20,877 nucleotides of DNA from Acetobacteraceae bacterium (GTDB lineage: Bacteria > Pseudomonadota > Alphaproteobacteria > Acetobacterales > Acetobacteraceae). Under the pieces are notes generated by a model. That model worked only from the letters and a program-made list of their open reading frames with translations, did not search any database and was not told the DNA's origin. Below, one piece after another: positions 6,793 to 17,206 of the stretch. The stretch covers positions 142 through 21,018 of the forward strand of contig PKWQ01000028.1 of NCBI GenBank assembly GCA_003133265.1, given 5' to 3'. The position numbers were made by a program, and so were the translations under genes. Position 1 is the first letter of the stretch; each line of letters starts with the position of its first letter.

Positions 6793-8451
6793 TCAGGCTT
6801 CTGTCTTGCCGAACAGGCGCGCGACGAGGGCCTGCGCATCGTGTTGGATTAACCTGAGGTGTTCCTCGCTGCGGAAGCTCTCCGCGTAGATCTTGTAGAC
6901 GGCCTCAGTTCCTGACGGCCGGGCGGCGAACCAACCGTTCTGCGCGACCACCTTGAGGCCGCCGATAGCGGCGTTGTTGCCGGGTGCGCGGTTCAGCTTC
7001 GCTTCGATCAGCTCGCCAGCAAGTTCCGTCGCGTCGACACGACCAGGATCCTGGCCGGCGAGGAGCGCCTGCTGCTCACGCGAGGCCGGCGCGTCGATCC
7101 TCTCGTAGAAGGATTTGCCGAGATCCTGCGTCACGGACACGTAAAGCCGGCCGGGATCAATGCCGGTCCGCGCGGTCATCTCGGCGGCAAGCAGACCCAT
7201 GATCAGCCCGTCCTTGTCGGTCGTCCAGACCGACCCATCCCGCCGAAGGAACGATGCGCCGGCGCTTTCCTCGCCGCCGAACGCAAGCGAGCCGTCGATC
7301 AGGCCCTTGCTGAACCATTTGAATCCAACCGGCACTTCGACCAGCTTGCGTCCCAGCTTCGCGGTGATGCGATCGATCATGCTACTGGAGACGATGGTCT
7401 TGCCGATGGCGCTGTCCCCACGCCACTGCGGCCGGTTCGTGCACAAATAGGAAATCGCTGTCGCGAGATAGGCGTTCGGATGCATCAGTCCGCCCGATGG
7501 GCAGACGATGCCATGCCGATCCGCGTCGGTATCGTTGGCGAAGGCGATGTCGAATTTGTCCTGCAGTGCAATCAGCGGTGTCATGGCGAAGCGCGACGAG
7601 CAGTCCATCCGGATCTTTCCGTCCCAATCCACGGTCATAAAGCGAAAGGTTGGATCGACGGCGTCGTTCACCACGGTCGCGGCAATTTTGTAGCGCTCAA
7701 TGACCGGTTGCCAGTACTGGACCGCGGCGCCTCCGAGAGGATCGATGCCGATGCGAACGCCAGCCGAACGGATCGCGTCCAGATCCACGACATTGGCGAG
7801 ATCGTCGACGTAGGGCGTTATGTAGTCGTGCGCGTGGCAGGAAGCGCTGTTGCGCGCGCGCTCGTACGGGATGCGCGCGACGCCATTCAGCTTCGCCGCA
7901 AGGAATTGGTTGGCCGCCTTCTCGATGAAATCGGTCACGTCGATATCCGCCGGGCCGCCATTGGGCGGATTGTACTTGAAGCCGCCTTGGTCTGGTGGAT
8001 TGTGCGAAGGGCTGATCACGATCCCATCCGCCAGCCCATGCGTGCGGGCGCGATTGTAGCGCAGGATCGCGTGCGATATCACCGGCGTCGGCGTATAGCC
8101 CGCGGACGCGTCGATCATGGTCTCTACGCCGTTGGCCGCAAGCACTTCGATGGCGCTCGCGAAGGCGGGCTCCGACAATGCGTGCGTGTCGATGCCGAGG
8201 AACAGCGGCCCGTCGATCCCGGCGTGGCGCCGATACGAGCAGACAGCTTGGGTGATCGCCAGCACATGCGCCTCATTGAACGACGCCGCGAAGGCCGAGC
8301 CTCGGTGTCCCGAGGTGCCGAATGCAACACGCTGCGAGGCGATTGCGGGGTCGGGCGCCAGGGTAAAGTACGCGGTCACCAAACGAGGGATGTTGACCAA
8401 CAACGATCGCGGAGCCGGCTTCCCGGCCAGTGCACTGATGTGTTCCGACAT
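6793..8451 (-). CDS. pgm: Phosphoglucomutase (alpha-D-glucose phosphate-specific)
   Basis: 552 residues, the usual size for the E. coli Pgm type. It interconverts glucose-1-phosphate and glucose-6-phosphate in the cytoplasm. Signatures in order: GTSGHRGS (45-52), GIDTHALSEPAF (86-97), the phosphoserine loop SPSHNPPDQGGFKYNPPNGG with catalytic Ser149, the metal-binding loop DTDADR (307-312), the sugar-binding GGEESAG (392-398) and the phosphate-binding RPSGTE (511-516). The ATG at 8451 follows AGGAAG by 6 nt. The frame runs further upstream to 8868, but that part is antisense-free ndvB sequence in another frame. Only 10 nt separate it from the ndvB stop, so it is surely co-translated. It would return glucose-1-phosphate released by the NdvB phosphorylase domain to glucose-6-phosphate, or supply glucose-1-phosphate for UDP-glucose. 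Confidence 0.95.
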   Translation of the reverse strand: MSEHISALAGKPAPRSLLVNIPRLVTAYFTLAPDPAIASQRVAFGTSGHRGSAFAASFNEAHVLAITQAVCSYRRHAGIDGPLFLGIDTHALSEPAFASAIEVLAANGVETMIDASAGYTPTPVISHAILRYNRARTHGLADGIVISPSHNPPDQGGFKYNPPNGGPADIDVTDFIEKAANQFLAAKLNGVARIPYERARNSASCHAHDYITPYVDDLANVVDLDAIRSAGVRIGIDPLGGAAVQYWQPVIERYKIAATVVNDAVDPTFRFMTVDWDGKIRMDCSSRFAMTPLIALQDKFDIAFANDTDADRHGIVCPSGGLMHPNAYLATAISYLCTNRPQWRGDSAIGKTIVSSSMIDRITAKLGRKLVEVPVGFKWFSKGLIDGSLAFGGEESAGASFLRRDGSVWTTDKDGLIMGLLAAEMTARTGIDPGRLYVSVTQDLGKSFYERIDAPASREQQALLAGQDPGRVDATELAGELIEAKLNRAPGNNAAIGGLKVVAQNGWFAARPSGTEAVYKIYAESFRSEEHLRLIQHDAQALVARLFGKTEA

Positions 8452-8461
8452 ATCGGCTTCC

Positions 8462-11400
8462 TCATGGACCGAGAACGACATGCACTCGGTGCGTGATGCC
8501 GTCATCCGCCAGGGGGACGACAGCTCGCTTGTGTCCCGCGAGAGTTTTGTCATCGAGCGTCGTTGAGAGGATGCCGCGGCAGACGCTGTGCGGGTTTTGC
8601 ACGACGATCTCGTAACGCACCGAGCGGTAACGGAAGGCAATCTCGAAGCCGGGCCAGTCCCGCGGGACGCAAGGATCGACTTCGAGAGTCGAGCCGTGCA
8701 GGCGAAACCCCAGAAGCGATTCCAGCGCCGCACGGTACAACCATCCGGCCGAACCTGTATACCAGGTCCATCCGCCGCGTCCGACATGCGGCGGTTCGGA
8801 ATAGAGATCGGCGCAGACCACATAGGGCTCGACCTTGTAACGTTGTGTTCCGGCCGCGGTGTCGGCATGACGGATTGGATTTAGCATCGACAGCAGTTCG
8901 CCCGCTTTGTCACCGTCGCCCTGCATGGCGAACGCCAGCACAGCCCAGACCGCGCCATGCGTATACTGCCCGCCGTTCTCGCGAACGCCCGGCGGGTAGC
9001 CCTTGATATAGCCCGGGTCATGCGCCGGAGCGTCGAAGGGAGGCGTGAATAGCAGCGACAGTTTCGCGGCGCGGCGAACGAGATATTTGTCCAGCGCCGC
9101 CATGGCACGCTCGCTGCGCGTCGGATCCGCGGCGCGCGAGATGACTGCCCACGACTGCGCGATCGAGTCAATGCGACATTCAGTATTGGCAACAGAGCCA
9201 AGCGGCGACCCATCATCGAAAAAGGCGCGGCGATACCAGTCGCCGTCCCACGCTTCGCGGTCGAGCGATTCCTTCAGCGACTCCGCGTGCTGGCGCCAGG
9301 CCGTCGCACGCGGCGACTGATCACGCTGCTGAGCCAAATCTGCGAACGCGGTCAGCGCCGAGTAAAGGAACCAGCCAAGCCACACGCTTTCGCCCCTCCC
9401 TCCCTCACCGACTGCGTTCATGCCGTCGTTCCAGTCCCCCGTGCCGATCAGCGGTAGACCGTGCGCACCGGTTTCGAGACTCCTTTCGAGAGCCAGCGCG
9501 CAATGCTCGAACAGACTGGCCTTGTTGGCGGATATCGTCGGTTCGAAGAATGCATCGCTCTCGCCCGCCTTCAGCGCGGGCCCCTCCAGGAAGGGGACCA
9601 TTTCGTCGAGCACGGCGATGTCGCCGGTAACATCGACATAATGGGCAACGACATAGGCGAGCCAGCCGCGGTCATCGGATACGCGCGTGCGGACGCCGCG
9701 CCCGGATTCCGGCAGCCACCAATGCTGAACGTCGCCTTCGACAAATTGCCGCGCGGCGGCCCGGAGCAAATGTTCGCGCGAGATATCGGGCCGCGAGACG
9801 CACAGGGCCATCACGTCCTGCAACTGGTCGCGGAAGCCATAGGCGCCGCTGGCTTGGTAGAAGGCGGTACGCGCCCATACGCGGCACGCGAGCGTCTGAT
9901 AGGGCAACCACCGGTTGAGGAGGATATCCAGCGCCCGGTCCGGAGTTTTGACCTGCAAGACCCCGAGGCAGGCATCCCATTGCCGGGTCACGGCAGCGAA
10001 GACTCCATCGAGGTCGGCTTGGCGGTACTTCACAAGAACGGCTGCTGCCTCTGCGGCCGTCGCCGATTGCCCAAGAAAGAAGACGATTTCCGTTGCGCCA
10101 CCGGCGTTCAGCCGCACCTGTGTTTGCAGCGCGCCGCACGGATCAAGGCCCGCGCCGACGTGATTGGAAAGGAGTCTACCGGGCGTCAACCCAAGCGGCC
10201 GGTCCATCGCTCCCTCGCGACCGAGGAATTCCGTCCGGTCACAGGTCCATGCCGTTTGCCGGCCGCTGAGATCAGCGAAGGCTACCCGCTCGCCAAACTG
10301 ATCGTTCCACGGATTTCGCGCGAAGATCGCTCCGGTCTCGGGATCGACTTCGGTCACGACGAATGGCGCCGTCGTCGATCGGCTCGTGCCGAGAACCCAT
10401 TCGACATAAGCGGTGACGGAAAGATGTCTCGCCCGCCCTGAATGATTGACGATCTTCAGCCGCGAGATCTTGATCGAATCCTCGGTCGGCACATACTGCG
10501 AAAGCTCAAGTGAAATTCCATGCGATTCATGGTTGAACAGACTATATCCTTGCCCATGACGCACCGCATACGACGCATGCGTCTCGCGTATTGGCAGGGC
10601 CGTCGGTCCCCACAATTCCCCGGTGTCCTCGTCGCGTAAATAGATCGCTTCGCCAGGCGGATCGCAGACGGGATCGTTCGACCACGGTGTCAGCTGATTC
10701 TGCTGGCTGTTCACCGACCAAGTGAAGCCGCTGCCATCGGTCGAAACCTGGAAGCCGAATGACGGATTGGCGACGATATTCACCCACGGCGCCGGCGTGC
10801 GGTCGCTGCCGCTGAGAATCGTCAGATATTCGCGGCCGTCATTTGTAAACCCACCGAGCCCGTTGAAGAATTCCATCTCCGGGGCCGGGAATGCCGGTTC
10901 CGGCGTCGGAACCGCCGGCGCGCGCCAGGTGGGCGGCGCGCCGGCGGCTTCGAGATCGGCGGCACGCCTCATCTGCTCGGCCAATGAACCACGATTGCCA
11001 TAGAGCACCGCACGGGCGCAGGCTTGTAGCAGGTCCAGAATTGCGGAGGGAACGAGGTCGGCGCGCACGACGACGACCGCCCCACGCGAATCGCCGCCTT
11101 TGACGCGCGGCATCGACCGATTCATCCGCACCAGCGCGTCAAGCGAACCCTGCAGGTCCTGCGCATGAGACGCGGCGCGCTCGTTGAGAACCACCAGATC
11201 GACCGCCAGCAGCTTCGACCGCCAATATTCGTGTGCGCGCAAAAGCTGGCGGACGAGGTCGAGGTGGTTGTCTTCCTCGATCCGTACCAACAGGATCGGC
11301 AAGTCCCCGGAAATTCCCTGCGCCCATAGTGTCGACATTTTGCCCGCGCCGCGCTTGATCAGATCAGCAGCCGGCCGCAGCGCCGGATCGGAATAGAGGA

Positions 11401-14400
11401 TATGACTGGCGAGACGCTGGAACAGATGTGCCTCGTTCGACTCGATGCCGAGATGGCGGAGCTGCATCTGCGCCTGCGTCCAGGCGAGCGTCTTGGCCCG
11501 CTCGAACGCCATCGAATCGCGATGCTTGTCGGCCAGATCGAGCACGGCCTCGCGCGACACGGCGACCAGGGTCCAAAAGGCGATGCGCGCCGTCGCTCCG
11601 CGCGCGATTCGTACATGTCGACGCAGACTGAAAATGGGATCCAGCACGGCGCCAACCGTGTTGGAGAGCGGCCAGCCGTCGGCGATTGCAGCGGGCGAGC
11701 GAATAGTCCTTCCACGCCCGAGGAAGCGCACGCGATCGGTCTCGAATTGGACGTCTCCGGTGCCTTCGCCTTCCACCACAGCAAGATGCGCGGCCCAGAC
11801 CAACGGATCGGCGGCCGAGCGCCGCCGGCGTGTAGCAAGAATGGCGCCCAACTCGGGTACGAATTCGGTTTGCACGAACAGCGACGCGAAGGCCGGATGG
11901 GCCAGGTCATCGGGCTGCCGCGCGAGCACGATTTCGGCGTAGGAGGTGACTTCGATATCCTTGGTTTGCGTTCCTTTGTTGGTAATTGAGACGCGGCGCA
12001 CCTCCGCGTCGTCTTCCGGCGACACGATCACCTCCAGTGTCGTCGTGATGTCGTCGTCGCGCCGTACGATCGCGGCGCGATCTTCCGAGAACGTCACATC
12101 ATAGCTGTCGGGCTCGACCGCACTAGGCTGGTACCCCGCCGACCAAGTCTCCTTGCCGCGTATATCACGTAGGAAGATGTAGGCGCCCCGGCCATCACGA
12201 GTGACATCTTCGCGCCAGCGCGTGATCGCGACGTCGTGCCACCGGCTATATCCTGAGCCGGCCGCCGTCATCATCACCGAATAGCGTCCATTGGACAAAA
12301 GGTGGGTGCGCGGCGAGCGCGAATGGGCCGACGCATAATGACGCTGGGCATCGGGAGCGAGGCCGGTGTCCTGCGCCACGGGGCTTGCCTGTTCCGGAGC
12401 GGCTCGCGCGACCGCGACATCGCGCGGCACCCGCTCCTGCAGCAGAAGCTCCGCCGCACGCACGATCGGTTCGGCGTGAAAGCGCGCACGCATCCGTCCG
12501 TCCTGCAGCGCGTTCGCGATGCTGACCACGGTCATCGCCTGATGATGCGCCATGTAAGTGCGGATGATGACGACCTTTGCGCCTTCGGGCCGGCGTCTCG
12601 CTGTGTAGTCCAGCGCCTCGTACCAGCCGTAAGCACCGCGTGCGCCGATATCGGCCATGCGCCTGAAATTGCGCGCGGCGGCGGCGGGAGCAACCATGCA
12701 CGCGAGCCCCGTTGCGTATGGCGCGATCACGAGGTTCTCCCCGAGCCCCCGCTTGAAGCCCAGATCGGGGACACCAAAGCCTGAATATTGGTACGTCTGC
12801 TCGACGTCGCGAGCATTGTACTGAGATTCCGAGATGCCCCAGGGAACGCCGAGTCCGGCGGCATAGTTCTTCTGCTTCCACACGACCAATCGATTGGTCT
12901 GCTCCAGCAGGCTGCCGGTGGGCGCGCGCATGACCAGCGAGGGCATGAGATATTCGAACATCGATCCAGACCAGGAGATCAGGCCTGAGCCGCCGTCGAT
13001 CGGCGTCAAGGTTCGTCCCAGCCGAAACCAGTGCTTGGCGGGCAAGTCGCCCTTCGCGATGGCAACGAAGCTGGCGAGTCGCGCTTCCGAAGCCAGCAGA
13101 TCATAGAAGTTGGCATCGAGGCTGTCATCGCTGCCACGGTATCCAATCGAGAGGAGTTGGCGGCCGGGATCAAAGAGGAACCCAAATTGCATGGCATTGA
13201 ACAGCGTCGCGGTGAGATCTGCTATCGCCGTGAGGCGCTGCATCAGCGACCGGGCAGCGTCTGCCGATCTCTCCAGCGCCTCGGTCACGCGCGCTTGGTG
13301 CTCCGGCGTTCCGCTGTCGGGACGGACCACAAGCAGATGCGCCACCACAGCGCTGTGCTGGGGGAGCGCGGCCGACGAAGACATCGTGTCCGTCAGCGCG
13401 TCCATCCGGCCATCGGCCAGAACTTCCGGAGTGAACAGGTGGGCCCAGGGCATCAGCACATCGAAATCATGCCGATGACTGATGACAGATGTCTGCAAAG
13501 CGCTTGCCCAGATGACGATCTCCGCGCCGATCTGTTCACCGAGCTCAAGCGAATATGCGCGCGCACAGGCCACGAGCGTGTCGGCCATTGGCTCCAGATC
13601 CGACAAACGTCGGGCGATCGCGGTTGGCGTTGCCGGAGGGCTTCTGAGGGTCGCCGCGAGCACATCAATGGCTTCGTTCAGCCTCGCCTGCGCGACGCCA
13701 AGCCTTCTTGTGCCGTCTGTCGGCTGCACTACAGCCTCGTGCACCAGCGCCAGGGTGTCTTGCAGACCCGATATCCAATTGTGATTTCCAATCGGGCCGG
13801 CCGCGATTTCTCGACACGCATTGCCCAGTACGATCAAATGGCCAGCAAGATTGCCGCTGTCCACTGAGGAGACGTATTCTGGTTCCAACACGCTCAGATC
13901 CCGCGTGTCGTACCAGTTGTAGAAATGACCCCGGAACTTCTCCAACTTCGCCATCGACGCGAAGGTCGCCTCGAGCCGCTCCAGGGCATCGAGCGTTCCC
14001 AGCCAACCGAAGTCGCGCGCCGCGACAATCGACAGGAGATACAGCCCCAGGTTCGTGGGCGACGTGCGGTGCGCCGTCACCGGTTTGGGGTCCTCCTGGA
14101 AATTATCTGGCGGGAGCATGTTGTCTTCCGCGGTGATGAATATCTCGAAGAAGCGCCATGTGCGCCGCGCGACCAGCCTCAGCGCCAGGGCGTCCGCGGG
14201 CGCGACCGACAGGTGACCCGCTGTGGGCGGCGGCTGGCTCGCCCAGCGCGCAACAAGTGGCGACAGCATCCAAAGACCCACGAAGGGGACCGCGATCGGC
14301 CAGCTTCGTCGGCCAAAGGCATACAGCACGATCGCAACAACCCCGGCGCTGGCCATGCTTGCCGCGATCTGCAGTGCTAGGCCACGGCGGTCGAAGCTGT

Positions 14401-17206
14401 CATCGTCCTTGGCCTGCGCGGAGGTCGTCCACTCAAGCAGGTGACGCCGTCGAACGAACAGGCGGAACAGCGTGCGGCTGACTGCATCGACCATGATCCA
14501 GGACTGATGCGCCAGGAACGTAACCAGGAACGCGCTCTGTAAAAGACCGAGGGCGACATCGCCGCGCAGCGAGCGCAGATGATTGCGCAATGTCACGCCG
14601 GCACGACGCGGAACGATGCCGGCGATTGCCGGTAGCAGCGGCGGGAGAGAGATGGTCAGCAGAATGAACGCGGTCCAGATTCCTGCAACCATCGTCGGCT
14701 GCAGCCACGCGACCATCAGGGCGAGAAGGGCGGCCGGCGCGGAGAGCGAGCGCCGCAGGTTGTCGAGCAACTTCCATCGGCCCATCAAAGGGATCGAAGT
14801 GTACCGTGACCCGTCAGCGGCTTTCCGGCGCAGGTCGAAGATCCAGGGCAACAGCTGCCAGTCGCCCCGGACCCAGCGATGCTGCCGCGCCGCCGAGACA
14901 GCGTAGCGCGACGGAAATTCCTCCACCACTTCGATGTCGGAGACAAGGCCCGCGCGGGCAAAGATGCCTTCCAACAGATCGTGGCTGAGGACAGCGCTTT
15001 CCGGAATCAGTCCACCAAGCGCGGCCTCGAATGTGTCAATTTCATAGATGCCCTTGCCGCAATAGGAGCCCTCTTCGAACAAATCCTGGTAGACGTCGGA
15101 GACCGCGAGCGCATAAGGATCGAGCCCGTTGGGTCCCGAGAAGACGCGCTGGAACAGTGACCCTTCGCTGCCGACCGGCAACGACGGCGTCACGCGTGGC
15201 TGAAGGATGGCGTGGCCCGCCACAACCACGCCGGCGCGACGATCCAGGCTGGGCCGGTTGAGCGGATGAGCCATCTTTCCCACCAGCCGCTTGGCGGCCC
15301 CAATCGGCAGGCGGGTATCGGCATCCAGCGTGATGACATAGCGGATGCCCGACGGTAGCGAGGCAGCATGACCGTCGATCGGCACGAACGTCGTATCGGT
15401 GGCGCCACGGAGCAGGCGATTGAGCTCATGCAGTTTGCCACGCTTGCGTTCCCAGCCGATCCATGTTCCCTCGCCCTTGTTCCAAATGCGGCAGCGATGC
15501 AACAGGAAGAAGCGCGCGCTGTTCCCGGCCGGCCCATAGCGAGCGTTCAATCGCTCGATGCCGGCGACTGCCTCGTTGAGAAGGTTTTCGTCGTTGGCGT
15601 CGTGTTCGGTTGCCGAGTCGCGCCAGTCAGAGAGCAGTGCAAAAATGAGATTTTCGTCTGGGCTGGAAAGATGATGAACTTCAAGTTGCTCGATCTGTCG
15701 CTTGATTTCCGATTTGTCGACGAGCAACGTGGGCACGACAACGAACGTGCGCATCTCGCTCGGGATACCGTCACGTAGTTCCAATCCAGGCAGCAGCATT
15801 CCGCCCAGCTGACCGGTGATCGCGCGGTTGACAAGCGCGACGGCGATGTCCGATGCTGGTACCGAGCCGACAATCGCCAGAACAAGAAATATCCAGCCGC
15901 CGATCCCGAGATATGCGACGGCGAGCAGCGCCAGCGCGAGCACGATAGCGGTGACGACCGCGATCATCCCCACATAGCTCATCACGCCAAGGTCGGAATT
16001 GAGACGGAAGAATCTGGTCTTGAGCGGTACCCGGCAGCCGAGTTCTCTCTCGAAGGCGCGGCGCCCCTTTGCGATGAGGTAATATCCGGAATCACTTTCG
16101 CGCCGCGGACGGGGATCATTGTTCGACGCCTGATCCGCCGCGCGCCGGCCGGCCGAGAGCGCGCGCTCGGCGACCCGGGATTCGTCGTGACCTGACTGGC
16201 GCGCCAGTTCCTCTATCGCGCGCCGGTAGAGATCACGCGTTGGAAAGTCCATCGCCGCGAAGTCGCTGGCACCTCGCAGGATCGCGTCGACCGGACTGAC
16301 GCTTTCGAAGAACTCAGCCCAGTTGATCGCCGAGACCAGCCGCATGCTGGTGATCACGTTGCGCACTGTCACGTCCGTGGCACTCTGGGACTGGAACTCT
16401 TCGCGGACGATCTGGTCGGTGGTGGTCCCCTCCGCAGCCAATCTGTCGTTCAGCCAGCGCAGTTCCGGTGTGGCATTCGGATCGTGGTCGCGGAGGCGAT
16501 GCGCGAGGCCGACGGCAAACGCGGTCGACCATGGCGCCTGGCCAAGCCTGTGCAAGATCGACGATGCCGAAGCGGGATCGGCTTGCGCCGTGCGGCGCAT
16601 CTCGTCCGCAAGCGTATCGGCCAACTGGTGTGCCGAAAGCCGTGCCACGATCGACTCAGCCAAACGGCGCAGGTTTTCGACCAGGGTGATACGCAGGGTG
16701 ATCGCGAGCGCCCACAACTCGCCGATGGTCAGCGGCTGCACCCGTTGATAGGCCTCCACGAAACGGGTCAGCTTCTCTACATCGAACGCGCTGTCGGTAT
16801 GTGCCACAAGGGCCCAGGCGATGCCGAACACACGCGGATAGCCTTGCAAAGGTCCGGCCGACAGCTTCGGAAGCAGGTGGTAGTAGCCAGGGGGAAGATC
16901 GTCCTTGATCTCGCGGATCTGCTCGTCGACGATATGGAAATTGTCGAGCAGCCATTCCGCGGCTGGCGTGATCGTCTGATGCCCCGCACCGGCCGCGACG
17001 ACCGCGCGATAGGTTTCCCTGAGGACACGCGTGTTGTCATAGAGGCGCCTGTCCAGCCGGCGGCCTCGCCCCGGTTTGGCCGCGACTTGCTGCGCCTCCG
17101 CCAGACTCTCAGCGTGTTGCTCAAGGCGTTCGACACTGAAAAGCTCGGCGCGAATCGGTGCTTCCGGCAGCTGCAAACTACCCAGTCTGAACGCGAGGGC
17201 GCTCAC
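8462..17206 (-). CDS. ndvB: Cyclic beta-1,2-glucan synthase (NdvB/ChvB/Cgs)
   Basis: A single 2,914-residue frame, slightly longer than the usual 2,830-2,870. Order: N-terminal helical domain (about 1-400); two membrane helices (about 408-465); GT84 glycosyltransferase with LDADTR (627-632) and QHRWVRGDW (775-783); further membrane helices (about 820-865, 895-915, 965-1010); glycoamylase-like domain (about 1340-1560, ending AHHQAMTVVSIANAL); and two GH94-type sandwich regions (from about 1630 and 2110) with the catalytic-domain signature GDWNDG (2590-2595). The protein is an inner-membrane enzyme. It primes itself with glucose, elongates a beta-1,2-glucan from UDP-glucose and cyclises it, while GH94 phosphorolysis sets chain length and releases glucose-1-phosphate. 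The product goes to the periplasm and serves in osmotic adaptation and host interaction. The GTG start at 17206 overlaps the ppk2 stop (GTGA). All key motifs are present and no break is seen. Confidence 0.96.
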   Translation of the reverse strand: MSALAFRLGSLQLPEAPIRAELFSVERLEQHAESLAEAQQVAAKPGRGRRLDRRLYDNTRVLRETYRAVVAAGAGHQTITPAAEWLLDNFHIVDEQIREIKDDLPPGYYHLLPKLSAGPLQGYPRVFGIAWALVAHTDSAFDVEKLTRFVEAYQRVQPLTIGELWALAITLRITLVENLRRLAESIVARLSAHQLADTLADEMRRTAQADPASASSILHRLGQAPWSTAFAVGLAHRLRDHDPNATPELRWLNDRLAAEGTTTDQIVREEFQSQSATDVTVRNVITSMRLVSAINWAEFFESVSPVDAILRGASDFAAMDFPTRDLYRRAIEELARQSGHDESRVAERALSAGRRAADQASNNDPRPRRESDSGYYLIAKGRRAFERELGCRVPLKTRFFRLNSDLGVMSYVGMIAVVTAIVLALALLAVAYLGIGGWIFLVLAIVGSVPASDIAVALVNRAITGQLGGMLLPGLELRDGIPSEMRTFVVVPTLLVDKSEIKRQIEQLEVHHLSSPDENLIFALLSDWRDSATEHDANDENLLNEAVAGIERLNARYGPAGNSARFFLLHRCRIWNKGEGTWIGWERKRGKLHELNRLLRGATDTTFVPIDGHAASLPSGIRYVITLDADTRLPIGAAKRLVGKMAHPLNRPSLDRRAGVVVAGHAILQPRVTPSLPVGSEGSLFQRVFSGPNGLDPYALAVSDVYQDLFEEGSYCGKGIYEIDTFEAALGGLIPESAVLSHDLLEGIFARAGLVSDIEVVEEFPSRYAVSAARQHRWVRGDWQLLPWIFDLRRKAADGSRYTSIPLMGRWKLLDNLRRSLSAPAALLALMVAWLQPTMVAGIWTAFILLTISLPPLLPAIAGIVPRRAGVTLRNHLRSLRGDVALGLLQSAFLVTFLAHQSWIMVDAVSRTLFRLFVRRRHLLEWTTSAQAKDDDSFDRRGLALQIAASMASAGVVAIVLYAFGRRSWPIAVPFVGLWMLSPLVARWASQPPPTAGHLSVAPADALALRLVARRTWRFFEIFITAEDNMLPPDNFQEDPKPVTAHRTSPTNLGLYLLSIVAARDFGWLGTLDALERLEATFASMAKLEKFRGHFYNWYDTRDLSVLEPEYVSSVDSGNLAGHLIVLGNACREIAAGPIGNHNWISGLQDTLALVHEAVVQPTDGTRRLGVAQARLNEAIDVLAATLRSPPATPTAIARRLSDLEPMADTLVACARAYSLELGEQIGAEIVIWASALQTSVISHRHDFDVLMPWAHLFTPEVLADGRMDALTDTMSSSAALPQHSAVVAHLLVVRPDSGTPEHQARVTEALERSADAARSLMQRLTAIADLTATLFNAMQFGFLFDPGRQLLSIGYRGSDDSLDANFYDLLASEARLASFVAIAKGDLPAKHWFRLGRTLTPIDGGSGLISWSGSMFEYLMPSLVMRAPTGSLLEQTNRLVVWKQKNYAAGLGVPWGISESQYNARDVEQTYQYSGFGVPDLGFKRGLGENLVIAPYATGLACMVAPAAAARNFRRMADIGARGAYGWYEALDYTARRRPEGAKVVIIRTYMAHHQAMTVVSIANALQDGRMRARFHAEPIVRAAELLLQERVPRDVAVARAAPEQASPVAQDTGLAPDAQRHYASAHSRSPRTHLLSNGRYSVMMTAAGSGYSRWHDVAITRWREDVTRDGRGAYIFLRDIRGKETWSAGYQPSAVEPDSYDVTFSEDRAAIVRRDDDITTTLEVIVSPEDDAEVRRVSITNKGTQTKDIEVTSYAEIVLARQPDDLAHPAFASLFVQTEFVPELGAILATRRRRSAADPLVWAAHLAVVEGEGTGDVQFETDRVRFLGRGRTIRSPAAIADGWPLSNTVGAVLDPIFSLRRHVRIARGATARIAFWTLVAVSREAVLDLADKHRDSMAFERAKTLAWTQAQMQLRHLGIESNEAHLFQRLASHILYSDPALRPAADLIKRGAGKMSTLWAQGISGDLPILLVRIEEDNHLDLVRQLLRAHEYWRSKLLAVDLVVLNERAASHAQDLQGSLDALVRMNRSMPRVKGGDSRGAVVVVRADLVPSAILDLLQACARAVLYGNRGSLAEQMRRAADLEAAGAPPTWRAPAVPTPEPAFPAPEMEFFNGLGGFTNDGREYLTILSGSDRTPAPWVNIVANPSFGFQVSTDGSGFTWSVNSQQNQLTPWSNDPVCDPPGEAIYLRDEDTGELWGPTALPIRETHASYAVRHGQGYSLFNHESHGISLELSQYVPTEDSIKISRLKIVNHSGRARHLSVTAYVEWVLGTSRSTTAPFVVTEVDPETGAIFARNPWNDQFGERVAFADLSGRQTAWTCDRTEFLGREGAMDRPLGLTPGRLLSNHVGAGLDPCGALQTQVRLNAGGATEIVFFLGQSATAAEAAAVLVKYRQADLDGVFAAVTRQWDACLGVLQVKTPDRALDILLNRWLPYQTLACRVWARTAFYQASGAYGFRDQLQDVMALCVSRPDISREHLLRAAARQFVEGDVQHWWLPESGRGVRTRVSDDRGWLAYVVAHYVDVTGDIAVLDEMVPFLEGPALKAGESDAFFEPTISANKASLFEHCALALERSLETGAHGLPLIGTGDWNDGMNAVGEGGRGESVWLGWFLYSALTAFADLAQQRDQSPRATAWRQHAESLKESLDREAWDGDWYRRAFFDDGSPLGSVANTECRIDSIAQSWAVISRAADPTRSERAMAALDKYLVRRAAKLSLLFTPPFDAPAHDPGYIKGYPPGVRENGGQYTHGAVWAVLAFAMQGDGDKAGELLSMLNPIRHADTAAGTQRYKVEPYVVCADLYSEPPHVGRGGWTWYTGSAGWLYRAALESLLGFRLHGSTLEVDPCVPRDWPGFEIAFRYRSVRYEIVVQNPHSVCRGILSTTLDDKTLAGHKRAVVPLADDGITHRVHVVLGP

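Noticed and set aside
6793..8868. 691-residue frame for phosphoglucomutase starting at 8868
   Set aside because: The first 139 residues overlap ndvB coding sequence in another frame and do not resemble Pgm. The ATG at 8451 with AGGAAG upstream gives the normal family length.
9461..10441. 326-codon plus-strand frame opposite ndvB
   Set aside because: It lies wholly antisense to conserved ndvB codons, has no recognisable domain, and is of the kind expected opposite GC-rich genes. The same holds for the other long plus-strand frames at 4607-5791, 7480-8496 and 13031-13867.
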